Origin: Microbacterium atlanticum
Lineage (GTDB): Bacteria > Actinomycetota > Actinomycetes > Actinomycetales > Microbacteriaceae
Direction: 5' to 3'
Assembly (NCBI RefSeq): GCF_015277815.1
Contig: NZ_CP063813.1
Span: 806,001-870,000 of the forward strand
DNA: 64,000 bases
This document shows, piece after piece, positions 1-7,993 of the stretch. The notes under the pieces are model-generated. The model worked only from the letters and a program-made list of their open reading frames with translations, made no database searches and was not told where the DNA came from. The position numbers were made by a program, and so were the translations under genes. Each line of letters starts with the position of its first letter. The first letter of the stretch is position 1.

Positions 1-641
1 CGGGCGGGCAGAAGCGGCGCCTGGACGTCGCGCTCGGACTCATGCACGCGCCGCCGCTCATCTTCCTCGACGAGCCGTCGACGGGCCTGGATCCCCAGAG
101 CCGTGCGAACCTGTGGCAGCACATCATCGACCTGCGCGCGCAGTACGGCACGACCGTCTTCCTCACCACGCACTACCTCGAAGAGGCGGACCGCTACGCC
201 GAGCGCGTCATGGTGATGGACAAGGGCCGTGTCATCGCCGATGACACCGCGGCGCGCCTGAAGGCCGAGCTCGCCGGCGACCTGCTGACGTTCGGCTTCG
301 CCTCGGAGACGGATGCCGCCGCCGCCGTCGCCGTCGTGCAGCGACTCGCCGAGCGCGAGGTTCAGCGGGTCGGGCCATCCGTCACCCTCACCGCGCTCGG
401 CGGCGACGCCCTGCTGCCGTCCGCGGTGCGCGAGCTCGACGCCGCCGGCCTCACGGTCCAGACCGCGACGGGCGTGCCGCCCACTCTCGATGACGTGTTC
501 CTCGCGCTGACCGGCCGCACGCTCCGTGAGGCGGGCGAGGGCGAGGCCGAGCCCGAAGAGGCCGCAGAGACCGCAGAGGCGACGGATGCCGCGGCTGCAA
601 CCGCCGGCGCGCCGGCCGAGAAGACAGGAGTGAGCCGATGA
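1..641 (+). CDS. DrrA-type ABC exporter ATP-binding subunit, 5' truncated by window edge
   Basis: This is the C-terminal part of an ABC ATPase that powers export by the ABC-2 permease encoded next. The reading frame is already open at base 3 and starts inside the ABC signature (GGQKRRLDVA). It is followed by the Walker B stretch FLDEPSTGLDP and the switch histidine in LTTHYLEEADR. The Walker A half lies outside the window. The last 35 or so residues form an Ala/Glu-rich acidic tail that is not part of the ATPase fold. The stop overlaps the start of the permease by four bases (ATGA), so the two are translationally coupled. The family (daunorubicin resistance DrrA-like) exports drugs or lipids; the substrate here cannot be told. 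Confidence 0.9.
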   Translation, partial: GGQKRRLDVALGLMHAPPLIFLDEPSTGLDPQSRANLWQHIIDLRAQYGTTVFLTTHYLEEADRYAERVMVMDKGRVIADDTAARLKAELAGDLLTFGFASETDAAAAVAVVQRLAEREVQRVGPSVTLTALGGDALLPSAVRELDAAGLTVQTATGVPPTLDDVFLALTGRTLREAGEGEAEPEEAAETAEATDAAAATAGAPAEKTGVSR

Positions 642-1432
642 CCACCGAGATGCAGACCCGCCCCGACACCGCGGTGCGCGCGAACGCGGCGCGCGACACG
701 TGGAACGTGCTCACGCGCGAGCTGAAGCCCGTCGTGCGCGACCCGTTCACGCTGATCTTCAGCCTGGTGCAGCCGCTGGTGTTCCTGGGGCTGTTCGCGC
801 CGCTGCTGGTGGGCTCGTCGGGCGCGCCGGTGGGGGAGACCCTGCAGTGGTTCGTGCCCGGTGTGCTCGTCATGATTGTGCTGTTCGGCACCGGGGCGAC
901 CGGGTCGAACCTGCAGTACGAGATGATGACCGGCTCCCACGAGCGCACGCTCGTCGCGCCGCTCGCGCGGTCGTCGCTGCTGGTGGGCCGCGCGCTCAAG
1001 GAGATCGCGCCGATCGTGGTGCAGGCGCTCATCATCGTGCTCATCGCGTGGCCGTTCGGGTTCACCATCAACGTGCCGGGTCTCGTCATCGGCCTGTTGC
1101 TGCTCGCGGTGTTCGGCGTCGGCCTCGGCGCGCTGTCGTACACTCTCGCCCTCAAGACCAAGGACCGCGAATGGCTCTTCTGGGGCGTGCAGCAGACGCT
1201 GATCTTCCCGCTGCTGATCCTGTCGGGCATGCTGCTGCCGCTCGACGAGGGTCCAGCGTGGATGCGGGCGGTGGCCACGGTGAACCCGATCAACTGGGTC
1301 GTGCAGGCCGAGCGGGCGCTGTTCGCCGGCGACCTCGGCGCGACCGAGGTGCTGTGGGGCTGGATTGCGGCGATCGTGCTGGCCATCGTCGGGCTGGCGG
1401 TCGGCATCCGCGCGATGCGCAGGAGCAGCTGA
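638..1432 (+). CDS. ABC-2 type (DrrB-like) transport permease
   Basis: A 264-residue integral membrane protein, the usual length of DrrB-type permeases. About six hydrophobic segments are visible, for example in the stretches FSLVQPLVFLGLFAPLL, VPGVLVMIVLFGTGATG, LIIVLIAWPFGFTI and IAAIVLAIVGLAVGI. The first 30 residues are a polar cytoplasmic leader. It forms the membrane channel for the ATPase upstream, with which it shares an ATGA overlap. It is the last gene of its operon: a hairpin follows and the next gene converges. The export substrate is unknown. A nearby MarR gene on the same strand could regulate it, but the GGDEF gene lies between them, so this is weak. Confidence 0.9.
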   Translation: MTTEMQTRPDTAVRANAARDTWNVLTRELKPVVRDPFTLIFSLVQPLVFLGLFAPLLVGSSGAPVGETLQWFVPGVLVMIVLFGTGATGSNLQYEMMTGSHERTLVAPLARSSLLVGRALKEIAPIVVQALIIVLIAWPFGFTINVPGLVIGLLLLAVFGVGLGALSYTLALKTKDREWLFWGVQQTLIFPLLILSGMLLPLDEGPAWMRAVATVNPINWVVQAERALFAGDLGATEVLWGWIAAIVLAIVGLAVGIRAMRRSS

Positions 1433-1442
1433 CCCGAACAGC

Positions 1443-1480
1443 GGGTGCCCCGAACCGGCGTGGCCGGTCCGGGGCATCCC
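1443..1480. terminator. Convergent hairpin between permease and GGDEF gene
   Basis: An inverted repeat with arms near GTGCCCCG-AACCGG and CCGGTCCGGGGCATCC around a five-base loop, with one bulge and one mismatch. It sits in the 63-base gap between two converging genes and can act in both directions. There is no U-tract, as is common at high GC. Confidence 0.55.
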
Positions 1481-1495
1481 ACGCCTTCGGGCGTC

Positions 1496-2887
1496 TCAGA
1501 GGACGGGCGCGGGCACGGACGACTCTGTGTGCGCGACGGCGACGCGATCGCCGCCGGCCATCTTCGCCTCGTACATGGCGTGATCGGCCGCGCGGATGAG
1601 CTGGTCCATGACGGGGGCGCCGTCGTTGCCGACCGTGACCACGCCGACACTCGCGGTGATCGAGAGGCCCGGGGGCAGGTCGGGGTACGGCTCGGCCACC
1701 GCGGCGCGGATGCGGTCGGCCAGCGCCGCGGCGTCATCCGGGTCGTCGACCGTGGCCACCGCGATGAACTCGTCGCCGCCGAACCGGCCGAGCACATCGG
1801 ACTCCCGGATGACGCCCCGCACCCGCTGGCCGATCTCGCGCAGCAGCGCGTCGCCGGCGGCGTGGCCGAGCAGGTCGTTCACGGCCTTGAAGCCGTCGAG
1901 GTCGATGAAGATGACGGTGAGTGCACGGTAGCCGTGCATCAGCGTGCGCGTGACGTCCTCCTCGATCAGCCGCCGGTTGGGCAGCCCGGTCACCTCGTCG
2001 TGCATCGCCGCGCGGCGGAGCGTCTCTTCCAGGCGGATCCTCGCGATCGCCTGCGCCGCCTGGTTGGACAGCGCTTCGGCCAGCGGGACGGCCTCCTCGT
2101 CGAACTCGCGGGGATGGTCGAAGTAGCAGATCATCGATCCGACCGCGTCGCCGTGGGAGCGCATCGGCGACGCGATCGCCGCGTGAACCCCGGCGGCGCG
2201 GAAGATGTCGCTCATGCCGGCACCGGGAACGTGGCGGTCCGCCTCCTCGGCGGAGCGCACGATCAGCACCTCGCCGGCCAGGACGGTCACCGTTCCCGTC
2301 GGCTGCAGACCGCGCGGCCAATGCGCGGCGAGCGGATTCACGCCGGCCGCGTGCACGAGTCCGTCTCCGCCGCTGATGTGCACGCTGACGGCGCTCGCGG
2401 CGAAGGCCCGCCGGGCGACATCGACCAGGAGCTCGGCCGCGTCCATCTCGGTGCGGACGTTGCCGAAGCCGACCGCCGCGTTGAGGAGGATCTGGAGGCG
2501 CTGGCGGCCCCGCTCGGTCTTCGCCTCCGCGCCGCGGAAACCCAGGTTGAACGCGGACCGCGTCGAGACGTCGTACACCGCGAGGCGCTCGGCGCCCCCC
2601 TCGTCCTCGCCGAGCGAGCCGACGACGACGGGTCGCACGACGCCCGACACTGCGTGCAGCGTGGCGTCGGTGGGGCGCTGCCCGTCCGCTCCCGCCAGGG
2701 GCATCCGCAGCGTCAGCAGCGCTTCGAGCGGCCGTCCGATCACGTCATCCCGGTCGCAGTTGAGCCACTCGAGCAGCCGCGGGTTGGCATCGAGGATCCT
2801 GGCGTCCCGGTCCACGGCGATGAGCCCGCACGTTGCGAGGCCTAGCACGGAGTGCTCGAGCCGGAAGAGGTCGACAGGTTGCGGCAT
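1496..2887 (-). CDS. PAS-GAF-GGDEF diguanylate cyclase
   Basis: A 463-residue soluble protein predicted to make cyclic di-GMP from two GTP. An N-terminal PAS-like region (about residues 8-110, VDRDARILDANPRLLEWLN) is followed by a GAF-like domain (about 140-285) and a GGDEF domain (about 300-455). The active-site motif GGDEF starts at residue 370. An RESD sequence stands five residues before it, matching the RxxD inhibitory I-site, so product inhibition is likely. No membrane segment or signal peptide is seen, so the sensing is cytoplasmic. It is transcribed divergently from the MarR gene. Its architecture and motif position match the second GGDEF protein at 42653-44029, suggesting paralogy. 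The signals bound by PAS and GAF are unknown. Confidence 0.9.
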   Translation of the reverse strand: MPQPVDLFRLEHSVLGLATCGLIAVDRDARILDANPRLLEWLNCDRDDVIGRPLEALLTLRMPLAGADGQRPTDATLHAVSGVVRPVVVGSLGEDEGGAERLAVYDVSTRSAFNLGFRGAEAKTERGRQRLQILLNAAVGFGNVRTEMDAAELLVDVARRAFAASAVSVHISGGDGLVHAAGVNPLAAHWPRGLQPTGTVTVLAGEVLIVRSAEEADRHVPGAGMSDIFRAAGVHAAIASPMRSHGDAVGSMICYFDHPREFDEEAVPLAEALSNQAAQAIARIRLEETLRRAAMHDEVTGLPNRRLIEEDVTRTLMHGYRALTVIFIDLDGFKAVNDLLGHAAGDALLREIGQRVRGVIRESDVLGRFGGDEFIAVATVDDPDDAAALADRIRAAVAEPYPDLPPGLSITASVGVVTVGNDGAPVMDQLIRAADHAMYEAKMAGGDRVAVAHTESSVPAPVL

Positions 2888-3006
2888 CCGATCAGAGCGG
2901 TGCTGCTGAACATGGCGGCCTCCTGTCTTCCGTGCGGTCTGGCGCCCAGTGGCGGGCTGGGGGCGACGTATCGTCGAACTCCACCCAGCCTAGACGATAT
3001 TTCGCA

Positions 3007-3050
3007 AACTTAGATAACTTTCCTAGATGTTAGCAATCTGAGCTATTCTG
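3007..3050. promoter_or_regulatory. AT-rich divergent control region with possible MarR operator
   Basis: The 194-base gap between the divergent GGDEF and MarR genes holds an unusually AT-rich stretch. It contains two TAGAT copies and a weak inverted repeat AGAT-N7-ATCT (3024-3038). MarR proteins often bind next to their own promoter, so this is a candidate operator. The symmetry is weak. Confidence 0.3.
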
Positions 3051-3081
3051 GTGAGAGACGGGGCTGAGGGAGAAGGGCGGC

Positions 3082-3522
3082 ATGGCGAGGGACACGGCGG
3101 GGCTCACCCTGGGGCAGGCGCTGCGCCAGTACCTGGACGCGCGCAACGCGGCGATGGTGGCCGCGCGCGCCACCCTCGGCATCAGCGACATCGACGCCCG
3201 GGCCCTGCTGTTCATCGTGGGCAATCCCGGAACGCGCCCCACCGCCCTGCGCGAGTATCTGGGGATCACCTCCGCGGGTGTGACGACGCTCATCGACCGG
3301 CTCGTGGACCGCTCCCTCGTACGGCGCGACGTCGACCCCGACGACCGGCGGGTCAACCGCATCACCGCGACGATCGACATCGGCGAAGATCCGTGGTCGG
3401 TCCTCAACCGGTTCGACGATGACTTCGAGATCGCCGTTGCCGCCGCCGATGAGACGCGGGTCGGGGATTCGGCCGCCCTGCTCGCGTCACTCGTCGAGGC
3501 GACGGTCAGCACGCGCCACTGA
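3082..3522 (+). CDS. MarR-family transcriptional regulator
   Basis: A 146-residue winged-helix regulator, the normal MarR length. The recognition part reads TALREYLGITSAGVTTLIDRLVDRSLVRR, followed by the wing DVDPDDRRVNRITAT, a clear variant of the family's DPxDRR motif. MarR proteins act as dimers and usually repress nearby genes until they bind a small ligand. The gene stands alone, divergent from the GGDEF gene, with an AT-rich gap between. The start is an ATG with a purine-rich stretch (GGAGAAGGG) upstream. The target could be itself, the GGDEF gene or the exporter; nothing in the sequence decides. Confidence 0.85.
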   Translation: MARDTAGLTLGQALRQYLDARNAAMVAARATLGISDIDARALLFIVGNPGTRPTALREYLGITSAGVTTLIDRLVDRSLVRRDVDPDDRRVNRITATIDIGEDPWSVLNRFDDDFEIAVAAADETRVGDSAALLASLVEATVSTRH

Positions 3523-3543
3523 CGGGCGCCGCGCATCGGCCAC

Positions 3544-3888
3544 TCAGGCCTCGTCGTGGCCGTGGTACGCGTTCGACTTGGCCTCGAGGAACGCGCACAG
3601 GTCCGCCAGCGCCGTCAGCTCGGCGGCAAGCTCGCGCAGTCCCGCCGGGTCGAGGACGAGGTTGCCCTCGCGAGGCTCCATCGTCGCGACCCACTGCGCG
3701 GCGTCCTGCGTGGCCGGCTGGATGAACACCCCTGTCGGCGCGTGATCGAGCCGGAAGACTACGAGACCGGTGTTCGCTCCGCCGTCGCCGTCCTGCACCA
3801 TCACCCGTGCGGCGCCGGCGAACCGCCTGCCCGAGGCCCGGTACTCGGCGAGCCAGGACTCCAACGTCTCCAGATTCCGAAACGCCAT
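3544..3888 (-). CDS. Small protein of unknown function, 114 residues
   Basis: I chose the start at 3888 because a strong GGGAGG ribosome site precedes it; an open frame continues further upstream but has no such signal. The protein begins MAFRNLETLESWLAEYRASG, has a central beta-rich part (GLVVFRLDHAPTGVFIQPAT) and a helical end rich in Leu, Ala and Glu. No signal peptide, membrane segment or known motif was recognised. It converges with the MarR gene and is divergent from the EAL gene. It looks like a real, soluble protein by codon pattern, but I cannot name a family. Confidence 0.7.
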   Translation of the reverse strand: MAFRNLETLESWLAEYRASGRRFAGAARVMVQDGDGGANTGLVVFRLDHAPTGVFIQPATQDAAQWVATMEPREGNLVLDPAGLRELAAELTALADLCAFLEAKSNAYHGHDEA

Positions 3889-4012
3889 CGCGATCCTCCC
3901 GCTGCCTGTGCGCCGAAATGAGTATAGAGACCCAGCGGAGGCGGACTGTAGCCGATCTCCGCACCTCGGGTCGCGGGTTGCGACCGCCCACCCGAGCCGG
4001 TGGACTGGAGCG

Positions 4013-4783
4013 ATGCCCACCACCGAGGACCTCGCGGACGATCTGGCGAGGGCCGTCGGCGGTTCGCAGATCTCCGCGGTGTTCCAGCCGCAGGTGTCGC
4101 TGGAGAGCGGGTCCGTCGTCGCCGCGGAGGCGCTGTGCCGGTGGTCGCACCCGCGGCTCGGCGACGTCGACCCGGTGACGATGATCGCCGTCGCCGAGCG
4201 CAGCGGCGTCATCCACGCGCTCGGCCGCCGCATGCTCGACGAAGGCCTCCGGAGGCTCGCGGAGTGGCGCGGGAACGGCCGCGACTGGGCGGTCGCCGTC
4301 AACGTCTCACCGCTGCAGTTCGAGGACGCGTCCTTCGTGCGCGACGTCGTCGCCGAGGTGACGCGCCGCGGGCTCGCCCCGGGCTCGCTCGTCCTCGAGC
4401 TCGCACCGCACCCCGAGCCGGCCGATCACGACGCCCTCCTCCCGCAGCTGCGAGCGCTCGGCGAGTGCGGCGTCGAGATCTCCCTCGCCGGTTACGGCAC
4501 CGGCTCTCCGCCCCTCGGGCGACTCCCGCAGATGCCGCTGGCCGAGGTGAAGCTGTCGGGTGAGCTCGTGCGCGCGGCCGACACGGAAGGCCTCGCGTCC
4601 CTGGGCCGCGAGGTCGACATCGCGCACGCGCACGGGCTGCGCGTCGTGGCGGAGGGGATCGAGACACTCACCCACCTGCACGTGGCCAGGCAGCTCGGCT
4701 GCGACCGCGCGCAGGGCTTTCTCATCCGCGAGCCGCACTCCGACATCGCGTTCCCGTCAGGAGCGCCTGCTGCCGCAGAGTAG
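4013..4783 (+). CDS. EAL-domain protein with degenerate active site
   Basis: A 256-residue stand-alone EAL domain. Active EAL phosphodiesterases cut c-di-GMP to pGpG using metal-binding acidic residues. Here the EAL motif (AEALCRW), the NVS segment and the VVAEGIET loop are kept. The usual DDFGTG is replaced by LAGYGTG, so both aspartates are gone. LEITE has become LELAP, and the KID segment is KLS. Catalysis is therefore unlikely; a role as c-di-GMP binder or protein partner is more plausible. The start ATG has GGAG only two bases upstream, so the exact start is less sure. The TAG stop is also the first half of the -10 box of the next gene. Confidence 0.8.
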   Translation: MPTTEDLADDLARAVGGSQISAVFQPQVSLESGSVVAAEALCRWSHPRLGDVDPVTMIAVAERSGVIHALGRRMLDEGLRRLAEWRGNGRDWAVAVNVSPLQFEDASFVRDVVAEVTRRGLAPGSLVLELAPHPEPADHDALLPQLRALGECGVEISLAGYGTGSPPLGRLPQMPLAEVKLSGELVRAADTEGLASLGREVDIAHAHGLRVVAEGIETLTHLHVARQLGCDRAQGFLIREPHSDIAFPSGAPAAAE

Positions 4784-4795
4784 CGTTGTCGCATG
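4781..4795 (+). promoter_or_regulatory. Leaderless promoter of glycosidase-like gene
   Basis: TAGCGT (4781-4786) is followed by six bases and then the ATG at 4793. This geometry would place the transcription start on the start codon. No Shine-Dalgarno sequence is present. The box overlaps the stop codon of the EAL gene. Confidence 0.6.
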
Positions 4796-7700
4796 ACGGC
4801 GACGCGGCGAGGCATCCTTGCCGTCGTCACCATCCTGGTGCTCCTCGCCCTGGGGCTCGGGGTGGGCGTCGTCGTCGGCGACGCGCTCGGCATCCGCACG
4901 GAGCCCGCCGTGCAGATGCAGCCCGCCGCCGCCACCGCGGCGGAGGTCGCCGCCGCGGTGCCGCCGCCCGAGTTCACGACGGTCGACGCCCCCGACACCG
5001 AGCGGATGCGCGTCGCGCTGGAGGAGTTGACGGATGCCGTCGACGCGGCGTCCGCGCGCGAGGGCGAGGCGTCGCTGACCGTCACGCTCCTGCCGACACT
5101 CATCGCCGAATCCGAGGCGGCCGACGGCTACACCGTCGCGGGGGACGGCCGCGGGCTGCGCATCCAGGCCACCTCCGAGACCGGCGCCGTCCGCGCCGTC
5201 TACGACCTGGCTTCCCAGGTGCGCGCCGGCCTCCCCGTCGAAGACCTCGTCGGCACGCACGAGGCCTCCCGCCTGCTGCTGCGGATGACCGACCTCGGCG
5301 CCGTCGGCGTCACCCCCGACCCCGCCGCGTGGGAGGCGGGCGACGACTACTCGCACGCGTCGAAGGCCTTCGCCGACGTGATCGTGCCCGAGGCGCCGTA
5401 CATCGACGAGGCGGCGCTCGCCGAGGCGTACGACGACTTCGACGTCTTCCTGCGCCACTCGCTGGCGAACGGGTTCAACGCGGTGGCGTTCCCCGGCTTC
5501 GTCGAGTTCGTCACCTTCGACGGCGCGCCGGGCGGCCCCGTCTACCCCGACGGCGACGACCATCGCGACAAGGCGTCGGCGCTGCTCGCGGCCTTCGCGC
5601 CGTTCTGGGACCGCGCCGACGAGCTCGGTGTGAAGGTGTTCCTGCGCACCGACATGCTGGCCCTCACCACTGCGCTGGAGGAGCATCTCGTCGAGCGCTT
5701 CGGCTCTCTCGACACCGAGAACCCGCAGTTCTGGGACGTCTACACCGCCGGCCTGGACGAGCTCTACGCCGCGGCGCCGGCGCTCGACGGCGTGCTCGTC
5801 CGCATCGGCGAGGCGGGGCCCGTCTACGACGTCGAGGGCTGGGACTACTACTCTGCGCTCGAGGTCACCACGGTCGACGCCGTGCGCGCCATGCTCGAGG
5901 CGTTCTCGGCGCAGGCCGAGGCATCCGATCGCGAGGTCATCTTCCGCACGTGGTCGGTGGGAGTGGGCGCCGTCGGCGACATGCATACCAACAGCGCCTC
6001 GTACGAGGCGGTGCTCGGCGGCATCGACTCGCCGGCCCTCATCGTCTCGACGAAGTACACGCTCGGCGACTTCTACACGTGGCTGCCCCTCAACGACACG
6101 CTCGAGCAGGGCACGCAGCGGCGCATCGTGGAGTTCCAGAGCCGGCGGGAGTTCGAGAACTTCGGCGCGTTCCCGAACGACCTCGGTCGCGAGTACCAGT
6201 ACGCCCTGCAGACGCTCCTCGAGGCCGACGATCGAGTCGAGGGAGTGTGGGTGTGGACGCAGGACGGCGGCCCGTGGCGCGCCGGCCCGATGACGCTGTA
6301 TCTCAAGGCCGGGTTCTGGCAGCTGTACGAGCTGAACACGCAGGTCGCGGCATCCCTCGCCCGGGACCCCGACGCCGACGTCACCGCGGTGACCGCGGCG
6401 TGGGCGCGGGAGTGGTTCTCGGACGACCCCTCGACCGTCGCGGCGATCGTCGACGCCATGAGCGTCTCGCGCGACGCGATCGCGCAGGGCATGTACATCG
6501 AGCCGTTCGCCGCGCAGCGGGTGTTCGCCATCGGGCTCGAGCCGCCGCCCATGATGTGGATCTTCGAGTGGGACATCCTCACCGGCGATTCCGCGGTGCT
6601 GGACGTGCTGTACGCCATCGTGCGGGACTCGGGCGGCGATCCCGAGGCGGCGATCGAGGCCGCGATCGCCGACGGCGAGCAGGCGGTGGCGGCGGTCGAG
6701 CTCATGCGCGAGACGCTGACGGCGACGGATGCCGCGACCTGGCGCGGGCCCGAGATGCGCGAGGCCTTCCTCGACACGCTGGACTACGAGCTCGACACCC
6801 TGCGGCTGCTCGCGGCGTACCGGGCCATGATCCTGCACCAGGGCCAGTGGCATGACACGCTCGCCCCCGGCGCGCGCGCCGCGTGGGACGCCGACCGCGC
6901 GGCCTTCGAGCGGCTGGCGGCGGAGCATGTCGAGACCTACGAGGGTGACATCGACCACCCCGCCTTCAACCTCACCGCCGCGCAGCTCGGCGTCGAGCGC
7001 GCCGAGCGCGACGCCGCGATGGCGTGGCTGGCTCGCGTGCTGCTCGTGCTGGCGGCGGCGTGGGTCGTGATCGGCATGCTCGCCGCCCGAACCCGGCTGG
7101 TCGCCAAGCCCGGCGCCGCCGCCGCGCGGGCGACCTGGCTCTCGTCGACGCGCCCGTGGCGGGCCCGCGAGTCGACGCTCGGCATGCTCGAGCTCGACCG
7201 CTGGCTGCTGCTCATCGTGCCCGCCGCCCTGCTCATCGCGACGCGCGCGGTGCAGACGTCGTTCCTGTCGTGGACGCACCTCGCCGTCATCATCGGCGCC
7301 TGGGCGGTCTTCGCCCTCGTGCTGCGGCTGTTCGTGTGGAACCGCTCGCCGTGGCCGGTCATCGCAGCCGTGGGCGGCGTGGTCGTGCTCCGCTGCATCG
7401 TCACGCTGTTCGCGCTGTCGTTCACCGGACCCGGCGGCTACTGGTTCGCGTTCTGGACCGACCCGGTGCTGCGCACGCTGTACATCACCGTGGCGTTCGC
7501 GCTCTTCGCGTGGGTGTTCGTCGCGGCGGGCTGGGCGCTCGCGGCCCAGATGCGCCCGCGGCGGGCGACCGGGTTCGTGCTCGCCGCGGTCGGCGCGGGG
7601 CTCCTCGTGCCGTCGGTGGTCGTGGGTCTCGTGGGCCTCGAGTCGGCACTGACCCTCTGGAACGACGAGCTGGGTCTCCTCCCGTGGGGGCTCGCGCGCA

Positions 7701-7837
7701 TCCTCGGCATCACGACCTACCTCGAGATCCCGGATGCCACGCCGTGGGCCGCCGCGGGCTTCGGCCTCGCCCTCGTCGTGGGGGGCACGCTGCTGGCCCT
7801 GCCGGGGCGCCGGCGCGCGGCATCCGTCGCCTCCTGA
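4793..7837 (+). CDS. Membrane-anchored glycoside hydrolase-like protein (distant GH67 resemblance)
   Basis: A 1014-residue protein with one N-terminal membrane helix (about 6-31), a large outward domain (about 35-735) and about seven C-terminal membrane helices (about 741-1002). The outer part has a hexosaminidase-like N-terminal domain (GAVRAVYDLASQV) and then a probable TIM barrel. Segments such as GVLVRIGEAGPVYD and IVEFQSRREF recall conserved stretches of GH67 alpha-glucuronidases (SEGQPGP and the ELQITQE region), but only distantly. It would act on glycans at the cell surface. It lies just upstream of the amino-sugar uptake operon, so a cell-wall or host glycan is a fair guess. Transcription appears leaderless. 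The substrate and catalytic residues are not established. Confidence 0.65.
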   Translation: MTATRRGILAVVTILVLLALGLGVGVVVGDALGIRTEPAVQMQPAAATAAEVAAAVPPPEFTTVDAPDTERMRVALEELTDAVDAASAREGEASLTVTLLPTLIAESEAADGYTVAGDGRGLRIQATSETGAVRAVYDLASQVRAGLPVEDLVGTHEASRLLLRMTDLGAVGVTPDPAAWEAGDDYSHASKAFADVIVPEAPYIDEAALAEAYDDFDVFLRHSLANGFNAVAFPGFVEFVTFDGAPGGPVYPDGDDHRDKASALLAAFAPFWDRADELGVKVFLRTDMLALTTALEEHLVERFGSLDTENPQFWDVYTAGLDELYAAAPALDGVLVRIGEAGPVYDVEGWDYYSALEVTTVDAVRAMLEAFSAQAEASDREVIFRTWSVGVGAVGDMHTNSASYEAVLGGIDSPALIVSTKYTLGDFYTWLPLNDTLEQGTQRRIVEFQSRREFENFGAFPNDLGREYQYALQTLLEADDRVEGVWVWTQDGGPWRAGPMTLYLKAGFWQLYELNTQVAASLARDPDADVTAVTAAWAREWFSDDPSTVAAIVDAMSVSRDAIAQGMYIEPFAAQRVFAIGLEPPPMMWIFEWDILTGDSAVLDVLYAIVRDSGGDPEAAIEAAIADGEQAVAAVELMRETLTATDAATWRGPEMREAFLDTLDYELDTLRLLAAYRAMILHQGQWHDTLAPGARAAWDADRAAFERLAAEHVETYEGDIDHPAFNLTAAQLGVERAERDAAMAWLARVLLVLAAAWVVIGMLAARTRLVAKPGAAAARATWLSSTRPWRARESTLGMLELDRWLLLIVPAALLIATRAVQTSFLSWTHLAVIIGAWAVFALVLRLFVWNRSPWPVIAAVGGVVVLRCIVTLFALSFTGPGGYWFAFWTDPVLRTLYITVAFALFAWVFVAAGWALAAQMRPRRATGFVLAAVGAGLLVPSVVVGLVGLESALTLWNDELGLLPWGLARILGITTYLEIPDATPWAAAGFGLALVVGGTLLALPGRRRAASVAS

Positions 7838-7870
7838 CGCGGGCCGCAGCGCTGCCACCGAGCGGCCAGC

Positions 7871-7951
7871 TTGGTTTCGTACGCTGATCCCTCGTGTAAC
7901 GTTTGGGAGAAAATTCCGGTTGCGGCGTGACATATGGTTTTTTCTTCCATA
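7871..7951 (+). promoter_or_regulatory. Promoter/operator region of amino-sugar operon
   Basis: The 156-base gap before the operon contains a possible promoter (TTGGTT at 7871, TGTAAC at 7895, 18-base spacer). Downstream of it is a perfect inverted repeat TATGG-N9-CCATA (7933-7951). GGAGAAAATTCC at 7906-7917 is a second weak dyad. One of these may be the site for the RpiR-type regulator encoded at the operon's end; the assignment is a guess. Confidence 0.4.
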
Positions 7952-7993
7952 CAGTGGTGGTCGGCTGGAAGGTCCATGCACAAGGGAGTTCTC

